Shown piece after piece: positions 30,597 through 37,711 of a stretch of 64,000 bases of DNA. Under the pieces are notes generated by a model. It was not told the origin of the DNA and did not search any database. It was given only the letters and a program-made list of their open reading frames with translations. The DNA is taken from NCBI RefSeq assembly GCF_026914285.1, contig NZ_CP113864.1, forward strand, positions 1,395,001-1,459,000, given 5' to 3'. The stretch comes from Caldicellulosiruptor naganoensis (lineage in GTDB: Bacteria; Bacillota; Thermoanaerobacteria; Caldicellulosiruptorales; Caldicellulosiruptoraceae). Position numbers and translations under genes: made by a program. Position 1 is the stretch's first letter; every line of letters starts with the position of its first letter.

Positions 30597-30950
30597 TTAG
30601 GTTAAATCTTCTCTCAAAGACTTAGCATCTTTCAAATAAACGTGCTTTGGGGTGAAAGTTGAATCCTTCTGGATAAGCATAAGTACTCTTATGCACTTTT
30701 CAAGCGCACCTTCAATGTCAAGTTCTTGAGCACATATCAAAGGCACATCTGTAAAGCCCATTAGCCTTGCTGCGTATGCCGGAAACGCTGACTTCAAATC
30801 CTTTGTCATAGTAAACAAAATAAAAACAATTTCCTCCTTTTTAAGCTGATTTTTCGCAATAATTTCATTTAAAAGTTCTTGGGTTGAGATAATTATCTCG
30901 TCCCTTGTATCTATTCCAACTGTAGTTGCCCCTCTGATTGCATAAACCAA
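30597..30950 (-). CDS. aroH: Chorismate mutase, AroH type
   Basis: Monofunctional trimeric chorismate mutase, converting chorismate to prephenate. 117 residues with YAIRGATTVGIDTRDEII at the N-terminus, where the Arg is an active-site residue, then FTMTKDLKSAFPAYAARLMG and PLICAQELDIEGALEKCIRV. It lies between hutP and cmk. No other tyrosine/phenylalanine genes are adjacent. Confidence 0.92.
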   Translation of the reverse strand: MVYAIRGATTVGIDTRDEIIISTQELLNEIIAKNQLKKEEIVFILFTMTKDLKSAFPAYAARLMGFTDVPLICAQELDIEGALEKCIRVLMLIQKDSTFTPKHVYLKDAKSLREDLT

Positions 30951-30978
30951 GCTCTTCTCCCCCTGCTAAAAAGCTTTT

Positions 30979-31398
30979 TTATATAACCCTGTGACCCAGT
31001 CCAATTGCTACCTCATTGAGATGTAAAAGTCCTATCCCAAAAAAGATGGCAACTGCAACATGTTCATTGTATCTTGCAATACCAATCTTACCGCCTACGT
31101 TTAATCCTATCGCCTTTTGCATAATCTGAGAAATTGCTTCTCTTGTTGCACCAGCTACTGCACCCTCTTCTTGATGTACTTCATTTATTACCCCTTCCCT
31201 TTTTGCCGCAACAACTGCTCTTTCAATTATCTTCATCACCGATGTGATAAACTCTCCACCAAAATCAACAGCAGCACACCTTATTCCAATCTTACTAAAA
31301 TCATCTTGAATATTCTTTTCTTCCTGCCTGCCTTGACTCAATGCTATCAAGATAGCAGCTCTTGAAACATCTTTGCTACCAAACTCTTTCTTATCCAT
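30979..31398 (-). CDS. hutP: HutP-family RNA-binding antiterminator
   Basis: 139 residues similar to HutP, which in B. subtilis binds hut leader RNA with L-histidine and Mg2+ to prevent termination. Visible features: SRAAILIALSQGRQEE at the N-terminus, AAVDFGGEFITSVMKIIERA, EGAVAGATREAISQIMQKAIGLNVGG, and a C-terminus with YNEHVAVAIFFGIGLLHLNE. No hut catabolic genes lie nearby, so the RNA target here is unknown. Confidence 0.85.
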   Translation of the reverse strand: MDKKEFGSKDVSRAAILIALSQGRQEEKNIQDDFSKIGIRCAAVDFGGEFITSVMKIIERAVVAAKREGVINEVHQEEGAVAGATREAISQIMQKAIGLNVGGKIGIARYNEHVAVAIFFGIGLLHLNEVAIGLGHRVI

Positions 31399-31422
31399 AC
31401 CTTCTACCCCGCTTATGAAAAT

Positions 31423-32052
31423 TTATATTATTGGGCGTCTTTGAATTGATTGCAAATGTGACATATCATTTAAAAGACTGAGCATTCGGCTTTTTTCTTT
31501 TATATCTACAATGCTAAGACTTGCATTGCCAATCCAGCATTTTTTATAAAAGTCAAGTGGCAATTCTAAAAGATAAATAATGGCAAGTTTAATTATACCA
31601 CCGTGTGTAACTATGACAACGTTGCTATACGACTCATTCAAGATCTCTTCAAAAAAACTCTTTATTCTCTCCATGACATTATATAAGCTACCTTCACCAG
31701 GAAAAGTGGTTTTATCAGGAGATTCCTTCCATAATTTATAAGTTTCTGAATACCTTTTTTCAAGTTCCTCAAAACTCAAACCTTCCCACTCACCGAAGTT
31801 TATCTCATTTAATTTGTCTGTTAGCTTTAGTGGTATCTCAGGGTGAAAACTTTTAATCTCATATGCTGTTAAATAAGCTCTTTTTAATGTGCTTGAAAAT
31901 ATAATATCAATCTTCTCGTCCTTCAACCGCTCAGCAATTTTTTTTGCCTGCTCAATACCTGTCTCATTTAAATCTGTGTCAATAGAACCTTGGACTTTAT
32001 TATACTTGTTCCAGTCAGTTTCGCCATGTCTTACAAGATAGAATCTTTTCAA
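31423..32052 (-). CDS. Histidine phosphatase superfamily protein (phosphoglycerate mutase-like)
   Basis: 209 residues. Catalytic RHG motif LVRHGETDWNKYNKVQG at residue 5 and the second His in VIVTHGGIIKLAI near 150. FGEWEGLSFEELE resembles the alpha-ribazole phosphatase/GpmB group. The substrate cannot be set from sequence: sugar phosphate, alpha-ribazole phosphate or others are possible. It is downstream of an RpiR-type regulator, with a 6-bp gap. Confidence 0.85.
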   Translation of the reverse strand: MKRFYLVRHGETDWNKYNKVQGSIDTDLNETGIEQAKKIAERLKDEKIDIIFSSTLKRAYLTAYEIKSFHPEIPLKLTDKLNEINFGEWEGLSFEELEKRYSETYKLWKESPDKTTFPGEGSLYNVMERIKSFFEEILNESYSNVVIVTHGGIIKLAIIYLLELPLDFYKKCWIGNASLSIVDIKEKSRMLSLLNDMSHLQSIQRRPII

Positions 32053-32058
32053 GCTACA

Positions 32059-32922
32059 TCACCTATTTTCTTTCTCATAAACCTGAAACTCATCCCAAAT
32101 CTCTTCTAATTTTTCAAGTGTCTTTGCAACCTCATCCTTTTTTCTAAGTCCTGTTGCAACAATCAACGCGTTGATTACACTCAAAGGTGCAACCAATGAG
32201 TCGGCAAAAGAAACCATATCACTTCTGCATATCAAAACATAGTCGCTGTATTTACAAAGTGGAGAGATTTTGCTGTCCGTAAGCGATACAATTTTTGCAT
32301 TCTGTTTTTTCGCATACTGCAAAACTTTTAAAGTACGCTTAGAATACCTTGGAAAACTAATGCCTATGATTAAATCCTCACATGTAATCCTGAAAACCTG
32401 CTCAAATATATCACTTATACCACTTGTTGTTATTACCTTGACATTGTCCAAAATCATATTTAAATAAAAACCCAAAAAGTCTGCAAGGGCAGCCGAGCTT
32501 CTAATTCCAATGATGTATATTCTTTTTGCATTAACTATCTCATCGACAACCTTATTAAATGTTTGTTCATCAATCTGCTCGAGTGTCTGCTCAATCTTGT
32601 CCATATCAGAAAGAAGTACACTTTTTAAAACCTCATTCTCATTAATTCTGCTTGCAGAAAGCTCTATCCTCTGCACTGATGTAAGTTTACTCTTCATGAG
32701 TTCCTGCAAGGCTTTTTGGAATTCAGGATATCCCTCAAAACCAAGCCTTTCCGCAAATCTGACAACAGTAGATTCACTCACACCAACAGAGTTGCCAAGG
32801 GCAAGTGCTGTCATATACGCAGCCTTTTCACCATGCTCCAGAATAAACTGGGCAATCTTTTTTTGCCCCTTGCTAAACTCTGGCATGAGCTCAATAATTC
32901 TTGCTTCTAAATCGCCACTCAT
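32059..32922 (-). CDS. MurR/RpiR-family transcriptional regulator
   Basis: 287 residues. An N-terminal RpiR helix-turn-helix (about 1-77) has GVSESTVVRFAERLGFEGYPEFQ. A C-terminal SIS sugar-phosphate-binding domain (about 125-255) has IYIIGIRSSAALADFLG and ISFPRYSKRTLKVLQYAKK. Such regulators respond to phosphosugars. ATG 32922 follows AAGGAGAAA. The likely target includes its own operon, but I saw no clear palindrome. Confidence 0.9.
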   Translation of the reverse strand: MSGDLEARIIELMPEFSKGQKKIAQFILEHGEKAAYMTALALGNSVGVSESTVVRFAERLGFEGYPEFQKALQELMKSKLTSVQRIELSASRINENEVLKSVLLSDMDKIEQTLEQIDEQTFNKVVDEIVNAKRIYIIGIRSSAALADFLGFYLNMILDNVKVITTSGISDIFEQVFRITCEDLIIGISFPRYSKRTLKVLQYAKKQNAKIVSLTDSKISPLCKYSDYVLICRSDMVSFADSLVAPLSVINALIVATGLRKKDEVAKTLEKLEEIWDEFQVYEKENR

Positions 32923-32936
32923 CTTTTCATTTCTCC

Positions 32937-33104
32937 TTATGTTTGGTAGATACTAATTATGATTTTATTATTATTATTTTTTGAAAGGCCCACAATGATG
33001 TTTTTGTCTTTAAGGCTCTTATTCATAAAATCTATTATCTTATAAAGCGGTACATCTTCTTCAAATTCCATTGATGATATCAATTCGAGTTTTTCATTTT
33101 CCAT
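32937..33104 (-). CDS. DUF4264 (YpmA-like) small protein
   Basis: A 55-residue gene. It begins MENEKLELISSMEFEEDVPL, continues with YKIIDFMNKSLKDKNIIVGL and ends KIIISIYQT. This pattern (YK-hhDFhNKsLK-kNhhhGLSK then a short beta strand) matches DUF4264 as I know it from Firmicutes. No function is known. It ends 15 bp before the RpiR gene, whose ribosome site overlaps its stop. The poly-Asn stretch near residue 43 comes from a tandem AAT repeat. Confidence 0.72.
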   Translation of the reverse strand: MENEKLELISSMEFEEDVPLYKIIDFMNKSLKDKNIIVGLSKNNNNKIIISIYQT

Positions 33105-33186
33105 CTTGGTTTTAGCCCTTCTTTCTTAAATTTGTTTTTACTCTGTGTTATTAATTATATCACAACAGTACACTTGGTTATAAGAA

Positions 33187-33236
33187 ATTTTATTAAAAAA
33201 GAAGAGGAAAGCACAACACAGAAGGTACTTTCCTCT
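33187..33236 (-). terminator. Terminator of the carboxyltransferase operon
   Basis: On minus, GAGGAAAG directly after the last codons pairs with CTTTCCTC (about 33199-33232) and is followed by TTCTTTTTTA. The hairpin overlaps the stop codon of the 3'-most gene. Confidence 0.8.
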
Positions 33237-34626
33237 ACACTGGATACACCTTGTTTTCTTGTACAAGCCCAACATCAATTTTGTACTTCTTTGCAGCTCT
33301 TAACTTAAAATAATTTTCGGCAAGCTGTGGAAAAAGACAGTATGTCACAACATCTGTGTCATTTTCGATATACTCTTTTATTTTTTCTCTACTGCTCTCA
33401 AGCTCAGGCAAAAGCAGGTCGGCTGGCCTTGTTTCAATTTCCTTCTCATCGCCGAGGATCTTTTTCTTTACCTCTTGATTTACCTCAGCAGGAGGCCGTC
33501 CATACTCGCCTTTAAAATACGCCTTTGTTTCTTTTGTCACAAGTTTGTATCTCTCACCAGCTATGACATTTAAGACTGCTTGAGTTCCAACAATCTGGCT
33601 TGTAGGTGTAACAAGAGGAGGGAAACCAAAATCTTCCCTGACACGCGGCACTTCTTTCAAAACTTCATCAAGCTTGTCTTCCTGCCCTTGTTCCTTTAGC
33701 TGAGATATGAGATTAGAAAGCATTCCACCCGGAATCTGATAATGCAAAGCATTAATATCTACAGTCAGCACTTTGGGGTCAAGAAGTCCCTTTTTCAAAT
33801 ACTCTTCGCGAAGTGCTTTAAAATACTCACTTGCCTCATTTATCTTCTTTAAGTCAAGCTTAGGGTCAAAACTTGTACCGGAGAGAGCATATACAATAGA
33901 TTCAGTTGGCGGCTGAGATGTTCCAAGTGCAAGGGGAGAAAGGGCTGTATCAATACCGTCAACCCCTGCTTCAATTGCTTTTAAGTATGTCATAGAGCCA
34001 AATCCTGTTGTGTAATGTGTGTGAAGATGCACTGGGATAGAAAGCTCTTCTTTTAAGGCTTTTACAAGGTTATAAGCGTCAAATGGTGAAAGAAGACCTG
34101 CCATATCCTTAATACAAAGCGAATCTGCACCCAAAGCTTCTATCTCCTTCGCAAGCTTTACGTAATTTTCTATTGTATGATAGGGTGATATTGTGTATGA
34201 AATTGCAACTTGAGCATGGGCACCTTCACTTTTTGTTGTTTTTAAAGCTACTTCGATGTTTCTGAGGTCGTTAAGAGCATCAAATATTCTAATAATATCA
34301 ATTCCATAGTAAATAGCCTTTTTAACAAATTCAACTACAACATCATCAGGATAATGCCTGTACCCTACAAGGTTCTGACCACGCAAAAGCATTTGCAACC
34401 TTGTCTTTTTAAAAGCTTGTTTTAATCTTTTCAATCTCTCCCACGGGTCTTCATTGAAAAATCTCAAACATGCATCAAATGTAGCACCGCCCCAACACTC
34501 AATTGAGTAATATCCAATTTGATCAAGTACTGGTGCAATATTTAGCATCTGCTCTGTTGTCATTCTGGTCGCAATTAGCGACTGGTGAGCATCTCTTAAA
34601 ATTGTCTCTGTTATTTTGATTCCCAT
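33235..34626 (-). CDS. Carboxyltransferase subunit, PycB/OadA type (pyruvate/oxaloacetate side)
   Basis: 463 residues. TIM-barrel domain with TETILRDAHQSLIATRM near residue 6, CIKDMAGLLSPFDA near 180 and HLHTHYTTG near 205 carrying metal-binding His. A conserved PYC_OADA C-terminal region follows. Unlike full OadA alpha subunits it has no biotin domain at the end; the biotin carrier is the separate upstream gene. It transfers CO2 between biotin and pyruvate/oxaloacetate. ATG 34626 follows CGGAGGG; the longer frame to 34707 overlaps the carrier gene. Size and separate carrier match the 5S subunit of transcarboxylase and PycB. Confidence 0.9.
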   Translation of the reverse strand: MGIKITETILRDAHQSLIATRMTTEQMLNIAPVLDQIGYYSIECWGGATFDACLRFFNEDPWERLKRLKQAFKKTRLQMLLRGQNLVGYRHYPDDVVVEFVKKAIYYGIDIIRIFDALNDLRNIEVALKTTKSEGAHAQVAISYTISPYHTIENYVKLAKEIEALGADSLCIKDMAGLLSPFDAYNLVKALKEELSIPVHLHTHYTTGFGSMTYLKAIEAGVDGIDTALSPLALGTSQPPTESIVYALSGTSFDPKLDLKKINEASEYFKALREEYLKKGLLDPKVLTVDINALHYQIPGGMLSNLISQLKEQGQEDKLDEVLKEVPRVREDFGFPPLVTPTSQIVGTQAVLNVIAGERYKLVTKETKAYFKGEYGRPPAEVNQEVKKKILGDEKEIETRPADLLLPELESSREKIKEYIENDTDVVTYCLFPQLAENYFKLRAAKKYKIDVGLVQENKVYPV

Positions 34627-34651
34627 AGCTTTGTAAACCCTCCGAAAAAAT

Positions 34652-35038
34652 TTATTCAATCTCAAATAGCAAATCACCTTTTGAAACCTTCTGCCCCTCT
34701 TTGACATATATCTTTTTTATTTTGCCTTCAGCAAGTGGAAATACCTCATTTTCCATCTTCATAGCCTCAAGCACTAAAATAGGGTCTTTAAGAGAGACCA
34801 TTTCACCTTCACTTTTGAGAATTCTCACTATTGTACCGGGAAGCTGGGCATACACAGCATTTTTGTTTGATGAAGAAATAGATGTTTCTATCGAAGGTTC
34901 CTTCTTTGTCTGTGCAACAGTTTTTTCTATTTCAAACTTTGTTTTTGGGGGTGTAAATGTATTTTTTGGAGAAGATGTAACCTCTTCCACTTCAACTAAA
35001 AACTCCTGGTCGTTTATTTTAACCTTGAATTTTCTCAT
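34652..35038 (-). CDS. Biotin carboxyl carrier protein
   Basis: 128 residues. A short N-terminal segment and a Ser/Thr/Pro/Lys-rich linker (about 25-60) lead to a C-terminal biotinyl domain. The biotin Lys is in VLEAMKMENEV near residue 95. It carries CO2 between carboxyltransferase subunits, like the 1.3S subunit of transcarboxylase or the gamma subunit of decarboxylases. ATG 35038 lies about ten bases after GGAGGT; an in-frame ATG at 35056 precedes that site. Confidence 0.9.
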   Translation of the reverse strand: MRKFKVKINDQEFLVEVEEVTSSPKNTFTPPKTKFEIEKTVAQTKKEPSIETSISSSNKNAVYAQLPGTIVRILKSEGEMVSLKDPILVLEAMKMENEVFPLAEGKIKKIYVKEGQKVSKGDLLFEIE

Positions 35039-35046
35039 TCGCACTT

Positions 35047-35238
35047 TTACCTCCATCTAAAAAATAATTGTCTCTGTTCAATCATCATCTGTCTCGAAAT
35101 CTTTTTCCATTTGTTTTGCTGTTTTGTCACATTGGTAATTTTAAAGTTACAATCCTCTAATACTATAGCAAGACATGCACAAATACTTGCAAGTTCTTCT
35201 TTTGTAATGGCTGTTATACTGTTTGTGGAAATGTACAT
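35047..35238 (-). CDS. Small carboxyltransferase-associated protein (epsilon-like)
   Basis: 63 residues with an N-terminal ITKEELASICACLAIVLEDC helix and a basic stretch with W near KWKKISRQMM. This is the pattern of small proteins placed between carboxyltransferase and biotin-carrier genes, sometimes called epsilon or delta subunits. No membrane segment is present, so it is not the OadG membrane anchor. The assignment rests mainly on position and a loose pattern. Confidence 0.55.
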   Translation of the reverse strand: MYISTNSITAITKEELASICACLAIVLEDCNFKITNVTKQQNKWKKISRQMMIEQRQLFFRWR

Positions 35239-35274
35239 ATAATAACACCTCTTTTCACATATTCAATCAAGGTT

Positions 35275-36819
35275 TTAAAGTGGTATATTTCCATGCTTTT
35301 TAGGCGGTCTTGACTCTCTTTTTGTGGCTGATATATTCAAAGCTTCAATAATCTTATTTCGTGTAAACTTTGGCTCAATCACATCATCTACATATCCCCT
35401 TGCAGCAGCAACGTAAGGATTCGCAAATTTCTGGGTATACTCTAAAATTCGTTTTCGTCTCTCCTCCTCAGGATTTGAAGAAGCTTGAATCTCTTTTCTG
35501 AAGATAATATTTGCAGCACCATCAGGCCCCATTACTGCTATTTCTGCTGTTGGCCACGCAAATACAAAATCTGCACCGATATGTTTGCTGCTCATTGCTA
35601 TATAAGCCCCACCATATGCCTTTCGCAAAATAACGTTAATTTTGGGAACTGTTGCTTCTGAGTAGGCGTATAAAATCTTTGCTCCATGACGAATTATTCC
35701 ATTGTGCTCTTGGTTAACACCTGGTAAAAAACCAGGTACATCTGTAAATGTCACAATTGGAATGTTAAATGCATCACAGAATCTAACAAATCTTGCTATC
35801 TTGTCTGATGAGTCATAATCTAAAACACCAGCATTTACCTTTGGCTGGTTTGCAACAATTCCAACGCTAAAACCACCTATCCTACCAAATCCCACAACTG
35901 CGTTTTGAGCAAAGTAAGGTAGAACCTCTAAAAACTCTTCATTATCTACAACCCTGTATATAATGTCTTTTACGTCATATGCCTTATTTGGTTCATCAGG
36001 AATAACACTCTCAAGTTCTGGTATTACTCTTTTTCCTGAATCCGAAGACATCACATATGGTGGATCATCCATGTTATTTGAGGGCAAGAATGACAATAGA
36101 TACTTAATCATATCAAGCAAGGTGTGTTCATCTTCTGCTATAAAATGTGCAACACCGCTTTTTGAATTGTGAGTCAAAGCCCCCCCAAGCTCTTCTAAGG
36201 ATATCTCCTCACCTGTCACTGCTTTTATTACCTGAGGCCCTGTGACAAACATCTGGCTTGTCTTGTCAACCATAAAAATAAAGTCCATTATTGCTGGAGA
36301 ATATACAGCACCGCCGGCACAAGGTCCCATTATGGCTGCAATTTGTGGGATTACACCAGATGCCATAGTATTTCTGAAAAATATCTCTCCATACCCGGCC
36401 AGAGCATCTACTCCTTCCTGAATTCTCGCACCACCAGAGTCGTTAATGCCAATTACAGGGCAGCCATACTTCATAGCCAAATCCAGCACTTTGCATATCT
36501 TTTTGGCATGCATTTCTCCAAGCGAACCACCTACGGACGTAAAATCCTGGGCATATACAAAAACCTTTCTGCCGTTTATTGTACCATATCCTGTCACAAC
36601 CCCATCTGAGGGTACATATGTGTCTTTCATATCAAAATCTTGGCATCTATGTTCAACAAACATATCAATTTCATTAAAACTACCTTCATCAAGCAGATAT
36701 TCGATTCGTTCTCTGCAAGTAAGTTTTCTGCTTTCATGTTGTTTTTTTACCTTATCTTCTCCTCCAAGTTTTAATATCCTTTCGCGCCTTTGCTTGAGTT
36801 CCTTTAGCTTGTCGGTCAT
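35275..36819 (-). CDS. Acyl-CoA carboxyltransferase, MmdA / 12S type
   Basis: 514 residues, crotonase-fold carboxyltransferase. The acyl-CoA site is in INDSGGARIQEGVDALAGYG near residue 125 and IMGPCAGGAVYSP near 160. The biotin-side pocket is in FTDVPGFLPGVNQEHNG near 365 and ILRKAYGGAYIAMSSKHIGAD near 400. The family acts on methylmalonyl-CoA or propionyl-CoA. ATG 36819 follows AAGGAGG. It is the first gene of an operon with the small protein, biotin carrier and PycB-type gene. Confidence 0.9.
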   Translation of the reverse strand: MTDKLKELKQRRERILKLGGEDKVKKQHESRKLTCRERIEYLLDEGSFNEIDMFVEHRCQDFDMKDTYVPSDGVVTGYGTINGRKVFVYAQDFTSVGGSLGEMHAKKICKVLDLAMKYGCPVIGINDSGGARIQEGVDALAGYGEIFFRNTMASGVIPQIAAIMGPCAGGAVYSPAIMDFIFMVDKTSQMFVTGPQVIKAVTGEEISLEELGGALTHNSKSGVAHFIAEDEHTLLDMIKYLLSFLPSNNMDDPPYVMSSDSGKRVIPELESVIPDEPNKAYDVKDIIYRVVDNEEFLEVLPYFAQNAVVGFGRIGGFSVGIVANQPKVNAGVLDYDSSDKIARFVRFCDAFNIPIVTFTDVPGFLPGVNQEHNGIIRHGAKILYAYSEATVPKINVILRKAYGGAYIAMSSKHIGADFVFAWPTAEIAVMGPDGAANIIFRKEIQASSNPEEERRKRILEYTQKFANPYVAAARGYVDDVIEPKFTRNKIIEALNISATKRESRPPKKHGNIPL

Positions 36820-36853
36820 GAAAAAATCCTCCTTAAAAATAGTTTATCATGTA

Positions 36854-36876
36854 GTATTAATATCTGGTATTAATAT
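36854..36876. repeat. Two tandem 10-bp repeats before mmdA-type gene
   Basis: GTATTAATAT occurs at 36854-36863 and again at 36867-36876, a 13-bp period. Each contains the palindrome ATTAAT. They lie between the putative -10 and the start codon of the carboxyltransferase operon, where a repressor site could act. This is inferred from position only. Confidence 0.4.
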
Positions 36877-36891
36877 ATTATGCTAATTTCT

Positions 36892-36920
36892 ATTTTATAA
36901 CATAAAAAGGGTTTTAGCAA
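36892..36920 (-). promoter_or_regulatory. Possible sigma-A promoter of the carboxyltransferase operon
   Basis: Minus-strand TTGCTA (36915-36920), 17-bp spacer, TAAAAT (36892-36897). The outer insertion sequence ends only 4 bp upstream of the -35, beginning with its 15-bp direct repeat, so the insertion spared the promoter. Confidence 0.45.
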
Positions 36921-36924
36921 GAAA

Positions 36925-36939
36925 TTTCTGTGTAAAAAC
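36925..36939. repeat. Left 15-bp direct repeat flanking the outer insertion sequence
   Basis: TTTCTGTGTAAAAAC, identical to 40368-40382. The two copies lie seven bases outside symmetrical inverted repeats, as expected for a target-site duplication. Confidence 0.7.
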
Positions 36940-37016
36940 TCGAATAGGTGTAAAGATATTTACCACAGCAAAAGAATGTGCAAAAATACTAAGGAGAAGG
37001 TTATAAAAAGAATTGA

Positions 37017-37107
37017 GGCTGCCTCCATCCTGACATGAATATAATTAAAAAATGTAATCTCCCATTCAAAAGAAACATTCAAAAACTACCAGGATGGAAG
37101 GGCAGCC
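37017..37107 (+). promoter_or_regulatory. Inverted repeat masking the outer transposase ribosome site
   Basis: GGCTGCCTCCATCCTG (37017-37032) pairs with CAGGATGGAAGGGCAGCC (37090-37107), with a two-base bulge. The right arm contains the ribosome site GGAAGGG just before ATG 37112. A transcript entering from outside would fold and hide it, a known device for limiting transposase synthesis from read-through. The role here is inferred. Confidence 0.55.
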
Positions 37108-37336
37108 TACTATGAATATTATACCATATCACGAAATAAGAAAAATATCTCCCGAAAAAGCAAGAGAATTAGTCCGGAAAGTGTTTGAGGCAAATAACAA
37201 AAACGTATCAAAAACTGCTAAAATATTAGGTGTATCAAGAGCTACTATAAGAAGAGCAATTTACGGTCCTCCTGAGGATAAATCAAGAAAACCTAAAACT
37301 TGCCCCAGAAAACTTTCTACTGAACTTGAAAATCTC

Positions 37337-37513
37337 ATTATTTAGGAATCTGAAAGAACTGGCGTGAGAATACAGACGTTTGTCTCTTTATCTTTTCAGA
37401 AAATATGGCATTAAAATAAGCGAAAACACAATAAAGTCAGTTCTTAAAAGAAATGCTGTTACCTGGGAAAAACAAGAAAGACAAAAAAGGGTGAAAGAAG
37501 TTTATATGATTAT
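37337..37513. repeat. Left copy of the 177-bp target duplication
   Basis: Perfectly identical to 39496-39672 and abutting the left end of the inner element. It comes from the outer transposase gene and includes its TAG and extra-A lesions. Confidence 0.95.
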
Positions 37514-37653
37514 CTTGACTTTGTCAGTTAAGAGGTGTTTTTGAGCTAACAAAAAATAACAAAGTCTTAATTTATGCGGGTTTCAAGAAGAGAAAAATAA
37601 AAAATTTTAAAAAATGTAGGGACAAATTTTAGCTTAATATATACTGAATTTGC

Positions 37654-37682
37654 TTGACTTTTTAAATATTTTGTGGTACAAT
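37654..37682 (+). promoter_or_regulatory. Probable promoter of the inner transposase
   Basis: TTGACT (37654-37659), 17-bp spacer, TACAAT (37677-37682), followed 30 bp later by AAGGAG and ATG 37712. Confidence 0.65.
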
Positions 37683-37711
37683 ATAACAAACTATCTTCAA
37701 GGAGTTGCCAT

